NCBI RefSeq assembly: GCF_019654975.1
Contig: NZ_BPEW01000013.1
Span: 46,287 to 110,286, forward strand
DNA from: Shewanella sp. c952
GTDB lineage: Bacteria > Pseudomonadota > Gammaproteobacteria > Enterobacterales > Shewanellaceae
Reading direction: 5' to 3'
DNA: 64,000 nt
Position numbers and translations under genes: made by a program. Below, one piece after another: positions 35,559 through 43,793 of this stretch. Under the pieces are notes generated by a model. The model ran no database searches. It saw only the letters and a program-made list of their open reading frames with translations, and was not told where the DNA came from. Within the stretch, counting starts at the first letter, position 1. The number at the start of each line of letters is the position of its first letter.

Positions 35559-38500
35559 ATGACTTCACTTTCTGAAAAGGTGAGTATTAACCCCTGTTGC
35601 CTTATGACATTGACTAAAAATAAAATTAAAAATATGCCTAAGACATTACTAAAAATTGTACTTTTTTTACTCATCTCTTTTGTCCCTATACAGTCCTCTA
35701 TAGCTTTTACGCTAAACTCGGTCGCTTTAGGTGTTCCCGAGGGGCTCTCGCAGAGTAACTTAACCTCAATAGTTGAAGATGCTGATGGTTATGTTTGGAT
35801 TGGAACCCTTAATGGCCTGAATCGCTACGACGGTAAACACTTTCGACATTACTTCCCATCTGAAAGAAACGAGTTAGCAAGTGCATTTATCAGAAGTCTG
35901 TATATCAGTCAATCGGGCTCTATGTATGTTGGTACAGATAAAGGTTTATCAATATATGATTCGTCTCTAGATAAACTAATCTCATCAAAAAATTTGGGCT
36001 TTGAGATAAATGATGCTATATGGACGATCAACGAATATGACAATAATATATTTATTGGGACTGAAAATGCTATATACATTTTGAGTGAACTGAATAACAA
36101 GAAATTATCACTTAAAAACAAATACTCTGGTGACTTTGGCACGGTAAAAAACATAATAATGTTTGAAAACACGATGTTCATTAGAAACTATTCTGGTGTC
36201 ATATATTCAATTTCCGATAGTGTTGACTTAGTAACAAACGATGCCAACTCCATAAAAATAATTAATGGAAAAATAATTATTTTCAAAGAAAGTGGAGTAT
36301 TCGAATATATCAATGAAAAGTTGACTCAAATTTCTACAACTAAACTCATTAGTGTTACAGAACAGTCTGGTCTAAATTTTGGTTTAAACAAAAATTCAGT
36401 ATTCATGATAGACAATGTCGAACAACCAGTTTTTATTGGAAAATTAAATGTATCAGAAAAATCTTTAGAGCACCCACAAATAATTAGAGGTCGTACGAAA
36501 ACATTTATTCTGAACCAAAATAATGGTTTTTTCATGATTGATGACAATAGCAACCTAATAAAAAATAAAATAGTAAATAGTGGCAATGTTTGGTCGATTT
36601 CTCCGAATAGTACAAATAATTTACTGGTCGCTTCTGATGATCAATTTATTCGTCTATATGATAAAGACCTAAACATCATTGAACTATATAATTCTAAAAT
36701 CAAAGGTCCTAAATCTGCGGTTAAAATTGGAAAGCTAATTTATGTCGCTAGCTCAAAAGGTTTTTTCTCTATAAATACAACAGACGGAATTATAAATAAC
36801 ATTGTTGATGGTAGCTTTTTTATTGCCAAATCTAAAAAAGATGGTGGAAGCATATATGTCGGTTCTACTTCAGGAAGTATTCTACAATACTATATTGATA
36901 CTGGATTTATACAGGAATATATAATCGACAAAGATAACCCAGTCTTTGATATAAAAGAAAACAACAACTCATTATTCGTCGCAACACAAGGTGGATTATT
37001 TGAACTTGCAAATGATTTGGTCACTCCAATTTATACAAAGCAAATGGTGCTCAGCATTGACATTTTCAATGAGCAAATATTGTTTGGAACCAGTTCAGGG
37101 TTAGAATATCTATCCACAAAAAATGGAAGTGTGGAATTGATATATAGTAAGAACAACCCAATATTTTCAATAACACAAAACAACAACTTTATTTTAGCCT
37201 CTTCTGTAAATGAAATAATCTTAAAGAACAAAAAAGATGGAAGTTTATACACTTTAACAAAAGAATTGGGTGTTCAGGAAGAGTATAATACTCATGCTAT
37301 TTTAAAAGGAAATGAAGGGATATATATAGGCGGAATTTCTGGAGTTAGTTTTGTTTCAATAAAAAAATTGATTACATATTTATCATCAAGAGAAAAACTG
37401 GATGTAACGCTCGATGAACTATTGATATTTAACATTCCTGAAACACCTAGTGGAGGAGTGTTAAATAACAAGTTAAGTAAAACCGAAAAACTTAGACTAA
37501 AGTATTCAGACTATCCATTTACATTATCTTTTCATAGCCCTAAAAGTCCACTACAAGATATCAATTATATTTACCAGATGCGTGGTCTTTCAGAGTCGTT
37601 AATTAATTCAGAAGGTATTAATTCTGCTACTTATACAAATCTATCTCCTGGCGATTATGAATTTGTAGTTTATGCGATAGATCCTGTGACAAGCCAACCA
37701 GGAACAGAGAGAAGATTAAACATAGAAATAACCCCTCCATGGTGGTTATCAACTCCAGCTAAAGCGTTATATTTTATAGTAGTGCTTTTAATATCCATTG
37801 CGACGATAAAAATTGCGATGAGAAGAAGAGTTGTTCAAAGGCAGATCGCAAAAAGTGAAGAGCGCTTAAAGTTGTCATTGTGGGGTAGCGGTGATGAGAT
37901 GTGGGATTGGGACATTGAAACAGGCCAAATTTATCGTTCCAATATTTGGGGATCGTTAGAATTTCCCAGAGATGGTCAGCGTTCAGGTCAAGAGGGCGAA
38001 GAAAGTAATATCCACCCTATGGACCAAATTCGAGTACGTGATGCCTTGAATAAGCATTTTTATGGCGAAACTGATCATTTTGAAGCCGCCTACAGAGTAA
38101 AAGGCAAGTCTGACGATTGGGTGTGGATTTTAGATCGTGCAAAAATTGTAGAGCGTGACGAGAATGACAATGCACTGCGTATGACAGGCACAATCAAAAA
38201 TATTAGTAACTTTAAGCAAGCCGAAGAACAACTGAGACTTTTTGAGCGTGCAATTCAGAATATTTCTGAAGGTATGTTTATTTTGGATAACGAGTTCTGT
38301 TTTGTAGAGGTCAATGAGGCCTGTTGTGATCTTTCAATGCTAAGTAAAAAGGACTTTATTGGCACACTGTTTAATTTTGACCTATATCCTGATAGTTACT
38401 CCGAACAGATCCGCTCCATACTAAAGCAACAAGGTCGATGGAGTAATGAAGTCGAATCAGCAAGAGGCAACGGTACTAGCTTTTTAATGGAATTAACTAT

Positions 38501-39914
38501 CGATGCCATTTACGATGACCAAGGTGAATTGTCTCACTATGTTGGTATTTTCTCTGATGTCAGTCGACGTAAACAGCAGGAAGAAGAGCTAAGAAAGCTC
38601 ACTAATAACGACTTACTGACTAACCTCCCCAACCGTTCTAACCTTATGGTAACGCTGGGTAACTTGGTTAAAAGAGATTCTCACCATACCTTAATGGTTT
38701 TAGATCTCGATAATTTTAAGAAAATTAACGATTCTCTGGGTCACCAAGTCGGTGATGAGTTACTTATTTTAGTCTCTGAACGAATTCAAGCCGCCGTGCC
38801 ACATCACACCAGCATTTATCGTTTAGGTGGAGATGAGTTTGCTATTTTAATAGACAAAAATCCTGATATTGGTGTCAGTGCCGTTATAGCAAAAACCGTT
38901 ATCCATGCCTTTGAAACTGCATTTCAACTGTCTGCTGAAAATGTTGTGGTTGGCGTAAGTATCGGTATTGTGTTGTATCCTGAAGACGATCAAAACGAGC
39001 AAGCACTGCTGCGTAAAGCGGATATTGCGATGTACCATGCTAAATCTGGAGGCGGTAATCGCTATCAATTCTATTCAGAATCACTCAATAAGAATGCGAT
39101 TAGGCAGTTAGAGGTGGAAAACCTAATACGTGAAGGTATTAAAGATGATCTGTTTGAAGTGTACTACCAACCAAAAATCGATTTAAAAACAGGTAATATG
39201 GCGGGTATGGAAGCACTGGTTCGCTTAAATCATCCAGAACATGGCTTAATTCCGCCTAACAGCTTTATCCCGCTAGCCGAAGAGAACGGACTCATTGTTG
39301 AAATTGGCGATATTGTGCTAAGAAAAGCATGCTTTGCTGCGCAGAAATGGCGCTCTCAAGGTTTATTTAATGGTCGTGTGGCTGTCAATTTGTCCTCAAA
39401 ACAGTTTGCTCTACCCGATCTTCAACAGCGTATTGAATCTGTATTACGCCTAACTCAGCTGCCTGCAGCAAACTTAGAGCTTGAAATAACCGAAGGAACA
39501 GTAATACGTGAGCCGGAGAAAGCGATAAAAGTAATGCAGCAACTCTCAAAAATGGGCGTGAGTTTAGCCCTCGACGACTTTGGTACGGGTTATTCTTCGT
39601 TGTCATATTTAAAGCGCTTTCCAATCCATACACTTAAAATTGATAAAGCTTTCGTTGATGATATCGATAAATCAGATCGCGACTTGAAAATGGTCGACTC
39701 GATTATCACTATCGCTCACAATATGGGGCTTTCAGTGGTAGGTGAAGGTGTGGAAGAAACGTCTCAACTAAGTATTTTACGAGCACTTAAATGTGAAGAG
39801 ATCCAAGGCTATATATATAGCAAAGCAGTAACCGAACATGAGTTCACTAATCTTCTGCACAATGATACAAATGCTAAGCCATTAAAAGCAGTCTCACTAA
39901 ATAAAGCGCAATAA
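35559..39914 (+). CDS. membrane sensor with propeller, Y_Y_Y, two PAS, GGDEF and EAL domains
   Basis: About 1451 residues. A membrane signal lies at about 27-49, followed by a periplasmic two-component-regulator-type beta propeller (repeats such as GYVWIGTLNGLNRYDG, MYVGTDKGLSIYD), a Y_Y_Y domain to about 725, a membrane helix about 735-752 (ALYFIVVLLISIATIKIAM), PAS domains about 768-890 and 893-1010, GGDEF about 1015-1170 and EAL about 1184-1434. The GGDEF signature is intact (RLGGDEFAIL) with no RxxD inhibitory site before it. EAL residues are also intact (MEALVRL, ALDDFGTGYSS, VVGEGVEE). It could make and/or degrade c-di-GMP in response to a periplasmic signal. ATG 35559 has AAGG upstream; an in-frame ATG at 35634 is the alternative. 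The propeller part is much more AT-rich than the cytoplasmic part. Confidence 0.9.
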   Translation: MTSLSEKVSINPCCLMTLTKNKIKNMPKTLLKIVLFLLISFVPIQSSIAFTLNSVALGVPEGLSQSNLTSIVEDADGYVWIGTLNGLNRYDGKHFRHYFPSERNELASAFIRSLYISQSGSMYVGTDKGLSIYDSSLDKLISSKNLGFEINDAIWTINEYDNNIFIGTENAIYILSELNNKKLSLKNKYSGDFGTVKNIIMFENTMFIRNYSGVIYSISDSVDLVTNDANSIKIINGKIIIFKESGVFEYINEKLTQISTTKLISVTEQSGLNFGLNKNSVFMIDNVEQPVFIGKLNVSEKSLEHPQIIRGRTKTFILNQNNGFFMIDDNSNLIKNKIVNSGNVWSISPNSTNNLLVASDDQFIRLYDKDLNIIELYNSKIKGPKSAVKIGKLIYVASSKGFFSINTTDGIINNIVDGSFFIAKSKKDGGSIYVGSTSGSILQYYIDTGFIQEYIIDKDNPVFDIKENNNSLFVATQGGLFELANDLVTPIYTKQMVLSIDIFNEQILFGTSSGLEYLSTKNGSVELIYSKNNPIFSITQNNNFILASSVNEIILKNKKDGSLYTLTKELGVQEEYNTHAILKGNEGIYIGGISGVSFVSIKKLITYLSSREKLDVTLDELLIFNIPETPSGGVLNNKLSKTEKLRLKYSDYPFTLSFHSPKSPLQDINYIYQMRGLSESLINSEGINSATYTNLSPGDYEFVVYAIDPVTSQPGTERRLNIEITPPWWLSTPAKALYFIVVLLISIATIKIAMRRRVVQRQIAKSEERLKLSLWGSGDEMWDWDIETGQIYRSNIWGSLEFPRDGQRSGQEGEESNIHPMDQIRVRDALNKHFYGETDHFEAAYRVKGKSDDWVWILDRAKIVERDENDNALRMTGTIKNISNFKQAEEQLRLFERAIQNISEGMFILDNEFCFVEVNEACCDLSMLSKKDFIGTLFNFDLYPDSYSEQIRSILKQQGRWSNEVESARGNGTSFLMELTIDAIYDDQGELSHYVGIFSDVSRRKQQEEELRKLTNNDLLTNLPNRSNLMVTLGNLVKRDSHHTLMVLDLDNFKKINDSLGHQVGDELLILVSERIQAAVPHHTSIYRLGGDEFAILIDKNPDIGVSAVIAKTVIHAFETAFQLSAENVVVGVSIGIVLYPEDDQNEQALLRKADIAMYHAKSGGGNRYQFYSESLNKNAIRQLEVENLIREGIKDDLFEVYYQPKIDLKTGNMAGMEALVRLNHPEHGLIPPNSFIPLAEENGLIVEIGDIVLRKACFAAQKWRSQGLFNGRVAVNLSSKQFALPDLQQRIESVLRLTQLPAANLELEITEGTVIREPEKAIKVMQQLSKMGVSLALDDFGTGYSSLSYLKRFPIHTLKIDKAFVDDIDKSDRDLKMVDSIITIAHNMGLSVVGEGVEETSQLSILRALKCEEIQGYIYSKAVTEHEFTNLLHNDTNAKPLKAVSLNKAQ

Positions 39915-39949
39915 CCCAACGATGTAAACATTGGCACAACATCTGCAAC

Positions 39950-39990
39950 AACCTTCTCAATAGTCAAAAAAATGATACTTTGAGAAGGTT
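39950..39990 (+). promoter_or_regulatory. inverted repeat enclosing the ribosome site of the repeat-protein gene
   Basis: Arms AACCTTCTCAA (39950-39960) and TTGAGAAGGTT (39980-39990) are perfect 11-bp complements with a 19-base A-rich loop. The 3' arm contains the GAGAAGG ribosome site for the ATG at 39994. In RNA the stem would hide the site. No U-run follows, so it is not a normal terminator for the sensor gene upstream. Confidence 0.6.
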
Positions 39991-39993
39991 AAG

Positions 39994-41070
39994 ATGAAAA
40001 AGATAATTAATGGATTAGTTGCTTCAGTTGCATTTGCATGTTCACTCCCTGCTATGGCTTCTAGCCACACGTCAATAGAGAGCTTCAATAGCAATCATCT
40101 GATGATTGACCTACAAGCTGCTTATCACACTGATATAACGTACTCCAAAGTAAAACCATTACTTACTGCTGGGGTTCCTCACATCAAAGTGAAGCCACTG
40201 CAAACCGCTGGCGTACCGCACATCAAGGTGAAGCCATTACTTACTGCTGGTGTACCGCACATCAAAGTTAAACCATTACTTACTGCTGGGGTTCCGCACA
40301 TCAAAGTGAAGCCACTGCAAACCACTGGCGTACCGCACATCAAGGTGAAGCCATTACTTACTGCTGGCGTACCGCACATCAAAGTTAAACCATTACTTAC
40401 TGCTGGCGTACCGCACATCAAAGTAAAACCATTGCTTACTGCTGGCGTACCGCACATCAAGGTGAAGCCACAGCAAACTGCTGGCGTACCACACATCAAA
40501 GTAAAACCATTACTTACTGCTGGCGTACCGCACATCAAAGTTAAACCATTACTTACAGCTGGCGTACCCCACATCAAAGTAAAACCATTGCTTACAGCTG
40601 GCGTACCGCACATCAAAGTAAAACCATTACTTACTGCTGGGGTACCCCACATCAAAGTTAAACCATTACTTACTGCTGGCGTACCACACATCAAAGTGAA
40701 GCCACAGCAAACTGCTGGCGTACCACACATCAAAGTAAAACCATTACTTACTGCTGGCGTACCGCACATCAAAGTAAAACCATTGCTTACTGCAGGCGTA
40801 CCGCACATCAAAGTTAAACCATTACTTACAGCTGGCGTACCGCACATCAAAGTTAAACCATTCCTTACAGCTGGCGTACCGCACATCAAAGTAAAACCAT
40901 TGCTTACAGCTGGCGTACCGCACATCAAAGTGAAGCCATTACTTACAGTTGGCGTACCACACATCAAAGTAAAACCATTACTTACAGCTGGCGTACCGCA
41001 CATCAAAGTAAAACCATTACTTACCGCTGGCGTACCACACATCAAAGTTGTTAACCAAGCTGCGGCATAG
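39994..41070 (+). CDS. secreted protein made of 23 tandem 13-residue repeats
   Basis: A 358-residue protein. Residues 1-23 form a signal peptide (MKKIINGLVASVAFACSLPAMA, cut before SSH). Residues 24-51 are a short non-repeated linker. Residues 52-350 are 23 exact-length copies of KVKPLLTAGVPHI with few substitutions: LQ in units 2 and 5, QQ in 9 and 15, FL in 19, T-to-V in 21, A-to-T in 5. The tail is KVVNQAAA. Every unit has two Lys, two Pro and one His, and none has Cys or an acidic residue, so the mature protein is very basic. I recognise no family. It could be an extended matrix or adhesive fibre, a metal-binding polymer, or a precursor cut into 13-mers; none of these is shown. It follows the c-di-GMP sensor by 79 bases and precedes a small-peptide gene by 13. 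Confidence 0.85.
   Translation: MKKIINGLVASVAFACSLPAMASSHTSIESFNSNHLMIDLQAAYHTDITYSKVKPLLTAGVPHIKVKPLQTAGVPHIKVKPLLTAGVPHIKVKPLLTAGVPHIKVKPLQTTGVPHIKVKPLLTAGVPHIKVKPLLTAGVPHIKVKPLLTAGVPHIKVKPQQTAGVPHIKVKPLLTAGVPHIKVKPLLTAGVPHIKVKPLLTAGVPHIKVKPLLTAGVPHIKVKPLLTAGVPHIKVKPQQTAGVPHIKVKPLLTAGVPHIKVKPLLTAGVPHIKVKPLLTAGVPHIKVKPFLTAGVPHIKVKPLLTAGVPHIKVKPLLTVGVPHIKVKPLLTAGVPHIKVKPLLTAGVPHIKVVNQAAA
40147..41043 (+). repeat. 39-bp tandem repeat array, 23 units
   Basis: Twenty-three head-to-tail units of exactly 39 bp with no spacer. Differences are mostly silent, and combinations of variants recur in several units (for example the LQ/QQ units use CTGCAAACC or CAGCAAACT). This points to amplification and gene conversion while the peptide stays constrained. 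The copy number is likely unstable between strains. Confidence 0.97.
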
Positions 41071-41083
41071 AGGAGAATAAATT

Positions 41084-41200
41084 ATGTTTGATTCAATAAT
41101 GCAAATACTCGGTCTCGCTAAACCAGCTCGTAAGAAAGTTAAGCTACCTGAAGGGCTAAATCATCTAGAAGTGATCCCGGCCAAAGGTTGGTGGAACTAA
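41084..41200 (+). CDS. 38-residue peptide ending in WWN
   Basis: A short gene with a strong AGGAG site at 41071-41075, directly after the repeat-protein stop. The product begins MFDSIMQILGLAKPARKKVK, which can form an amphipathic helix followed by a basic patch, and ends LNHLEVIPAKGWWN. It has no signal peptide. The basic stretch KKVKLP resembles the KVKPL of the neighbouring repeats, but the similarity is too short to prove relation. Tight spacing and the shared terminator indicate an operon with the repeat protein. The function is unknown. Confidence 0.65.
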   Translation: MFDSIMQILGLAKPARKKVKLPEGLNHLEVIPAKGWWN

Positions 41201-41225
41201 GTATCAGCTGAGAGATATGACGGGT

Positions 41226-41270
41226 GATATAAACAAAAAAAGGAGCTTAGCTCCTTTTTTTGTTTATATC
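41226..41270. terminator. 45-bp perfect palindrome, bidirectional terminator
   Basis: Two 22-base arms around base 41248 are perfectly complementary. The core GGAGCT/AGCTCC stem is flanked by seven A and seven T. It lies between the peptide gene (plus) and the small membrane-protein gene (minus) and should stop transcription in both directions. Confidence 0.93.
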
Positions 41271-41282
41271 CATTGCTGCAGT

Positions 41283-41483
41283 TTACATGTTTATCGAAGC
41301 GCCCTGCTTACCCATCGCTTTACGATAAGCCAGTTGCTTATGCGAATTAAGCAGCGGATAAGCCGCAGGGCCAAACAGTGCACCAGCCATCGCCCACCGT
41401 TTTACAGGTAAGCCGGCATTAAAAGCAGCCTGTCCAAGTAAAAAACTGGATAAAACTAAAAATAAAATAATTGGGAATACCAC
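41283..41483 (-). CDS. small membrane protein of unknown function
   Basis: A 66-residue protein, GTG start at 41483 with AGG-rich bases upstream. It has a hydrophobic helix at 2-18 (VFPIILFLVLSSFLLGQ) and a second weaker one around KRWAMAGALFGPAAYPLL, then a basic tail. No family is recognised. It lies between two terminators and is probably transcribed alone. Confidence 0.6.
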   Translation of the reverse strand: MVFPIILFLVLSSFLLGQAAFNAGLPVKRWAMAGALFGPAAYPLLNSHKQLAYRKAMGKQGASINM

Positions 41484-41603
41484 TTACCTACACCTCACAT
41501 CAAATAAGTCAGCGTCCATACCTTAAAATCTTCAAGCTGGGCATTATATCCTCTCTGACACCTAAAAGAGAGTGTTTTTTAGTCAATTAATTGCCGCAAG
41601 CAT

Positions 41604-41632
41604 AAAAAAATGCGGCTAAATGTAGCCGCATT
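41604..41632 (-). terminator. terminator after fadJ
   Basis: Stem AATGCGGCTA/TAGCCGCATT with an AATG loop. On the minus strand it ends in a run of seven U. It lies about 35 bases after the fadJ stop. Confidence 0.88.
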
Positions 41633-41667
41633 GTTAATTTTTTGACGCTTTTGAGATTATTTAAGCA

Positions 41668-43788
41668 TTACTTGAAGAAGTAGCTCTGCTCATTAGCCAT
41701 CTGTTTTAGCAATTCTGCAGGTGCAAAGCGGTCACCAAACTGAGATTGATATCCACTTAAGATCTCCACCAACTTAGCAGGACCAAGCGTGTCAATGTAA
41801 TGGAATGGCCCTCCTAAGAAAGGCGGGAAGCCAATCCCAAATATCGCACCAATATCACCATCTCGAGCCGAGGCAATAATACCCTCTTCCAAACATCTTA
41901 CCGCTTCATTGAGCATTTGCACTACACAGCGTTGAGCAAGCTCACTTGCATCACTATTTTGACCCGGAGTTAACCCGAGTACAGTGTATACACTGCTGTC
42001 GACTTCTTTTGCCTTCTTCTTACTACCGTATTGATAGAAGCCCTTGCCGTTTTTACGTCCTTTACGGTCATCGGCTAACAACTTATCGAATGCCGATGGA
42101 GCCTTAAATCGCTCTCCAAGTTCAGCTTCTAAAATAGGTGAAATTTTGGCACCAACATCTATACCAACTTCATCAAGCAGTGTCATTGGTCCGACTGGGA
42201 AACCAAATTTCACCAAGGCTTTATCTAAATGCTCAACACTCTGCCCTTCTAACAACAGTTGTGCAGCTTCATTCATATAAAGAGCCAGAATACGGTTTAC
42301 GTAAAAACCTGCGCCATCTTGAACCACAATAGGTGTCTTGCCTTGCTTGCGTGCGAATGCAACAGTTGTTGCGATCGTCTCGGCAGAGGTTTTTTCATGG
42401 GCAATGACCTCGACTAAAGGCATTTTTTCTACCGGTGAGAAATAATGCAAGCCGATGACATTTTCTGGGCGAGTTGCTGCCTCAGCAATTTGTGATATTG
42501 GTAGCGACGAGGTATTTGAAGCGAAAATGGTGTTTTCACCACATTCTCGTTCTACATCTTTGACCATTTGATGTTTAAGCGACAGATCTTCAAAAACTGC
42601 CTCAACGACGATATCGGCATCTTTAATCCCTTTATATTCTGTCGTTGTCGTCATCAACGCCATTAAGTTGTCACGCACAGCAGGCGTCATATGGCGGCGC
42701 TTAACGCCTTTATCGAGCAACTTGTATGCGTAAGATAGCGCATTACTTAAACCAGTCTCACTAATGTCTTTCACCCGAGCCGGAATTTTTGCTTTAGTGG
42801 TCGTTACAGAAGCAATACCACCGCCCATCAAGCCGCCACCTAAGATCATCGCTTTTTTGACTTTACGAGGTTCTACATCACCAGCGCCAGTCTCTTTTTT
42901 CATTTCAGTCGTAGCAAAGAAAATACTTCTCAAAGCTTCAGACTCTTTCGACATAACGAGATCAGAGAAGTGACTTGCTTCCACTTCTAAACCTTTAATC
43001 AAGCCCTTAGTCATACCTTGACGAACACAATCGATGATCTTGGCTGGAGCAGGATAATTGCCCTGGGTTTTCTTAGCGACTTGTTTACCAGCTTGATCAA
43101 AAATAATATTTCGGCCTGCACTGGTGCCTTCAAGCATTTTGTTGATAAATGACTGCTTTTTCTTTTTAGCTGTGCGTTTACCAGCCAACGCCATCTCAAT
43201 CGCGGTGCGCATTAATATCGACTCAGGTACCGCATCATCGACTAAGCCCATTTTTATGGCTTGCTTAGGTCTAATCTGCTTACCCGTTAGCATCATATCT
43301 AATGCCGTTGTAATGCCGACCAAACGCGGTAAACGCTGAGTACCGCCACCGCCAGGCAGTAAACCCAATTGTACTTCAGGTACGCCCATCATTGTCTTGC
43401 TATTTAAGCTACAAACTCGTTGATGACATGCCAATGCTAACTCTAAACCACCGCCTAAACACGCACCGTTAATTGCAGCAACGACAGGGATAGATAAGTT
43501 TTCTAACTCATTAAAAACCACATGCCCTTGTTGAGAAAGTAACTTAGCATCCATTGCTGTTTCGCATGCATCTAACATTGAAATGTCAGCACCGGCAACA
43601 AAAGAATCCTTCTTACCAGAAACTAACACCAAGCCCTTTATGCTGCTGTCTTGCTTTATTTCAGCAAGTATCTCACTGATCTCGGGACCAAATTCGCTAC
43701 GCAGCGTATTCATGGTCTCACCTGGAACGTCCATGGTTAATATGGCAATACCATCTTCTCGGCGAGCTAAATTAAATGTCTTTTCCAT
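41668..43788 (-). CDS. fadJ: fatty acid oxidation complex alpha subunit FadJ
   Basis: A 706-residue multifunctional enzyme: enoyl-CoA hydratase at about 1-190 (oxyanion-hole loops DSFVAGADISML and GACLGGGLELALACH), then 3-hydroxyacyl-CoA dehydrogenase at about 310-700 (NAD motif AMILGGGLMGGGIASVTTTK, and GLHYFSPVEKMPLVEVI with the catalytic His). Together with FadI it carries out the central steps of fatty-acid beta-oxidation. The length and the pairing with fadI upstream, 5 bases away, favour FadJ over FadB. GGAG before the ATG sits in the fadI-fadJ junction. Confidence 0.95.
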   Translation of the reverse strand: MEKTFNLARREDGIAILTMDVPGETMNTLRSEFGPEISEILAEIKQDSSIKGLVLVSGKKDSFVAGADISMLDACETAMDAKLLSQQGHVVFNELENLSIPVVAAINGACLGGGLELALACHQRVCSLNSKTMMGVPEVQLGLLPGGGGTQRLPRLVGITTALDMMLTGKQIRPKQAIKMGLVDDAVPESILMRTAIEMALAGKRTAKKKKQSFINKMLEGTSAGRNIIFDQAGKQVAKKTQGNYPAPAKIIDCVRQGMTKGLIKGLEVEASHFSDLVMSKESEALRSIFFATTEMKKETGAGDVEPRKVKKAMILGGGLMGGGIASVTTTKAKIPARVKDISETGLSNALSYAYKLLDKGVKRRHMTPAVRDNLMALMTTTTEYKGIKDADIVVEAVFEDLSLKHQMVKDVERECGENTIFASNTSSLPISQIAEAATRPENVIGLHYFSPVEKMPLVEVIAHEKTSAETIATTVAFARKQGKTPIVVQDGAGFYVNRILALYMNEAAQLLLEGQSVEHLDKALVKFGFPVGPMTLLDEVGIDVGAKISPILEAELGERFKAPSAFDKLLADDRKGRKNGKGFYQYGSKKKAKEVDSSVYTVLGLTPGQNSDASELAQRCVVQMLNEAVRCLEEGIIASARDGDIGAIFGIGFPPFLGGPFHYIDTLGPAKLVEILSGYQSQFGDRFAPAELLKQMANEQSYFFK

Positions 43789-43793
43789 TTCGA

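Noticed and set aside
40147..41043. Possible CRISPR array
   Set aside because: The 39-bp units are contiguous without spacers, are translated in frame after a signal peptide, and no cas gene is present.
40179..41045. A 288-residue antisense frame, MCGTPAVSNGFTL repeated
   Set aside because: It exists only because the 39-bp repeat has no stop on the opposite strand; it lacks a ribosome site and an export signal.
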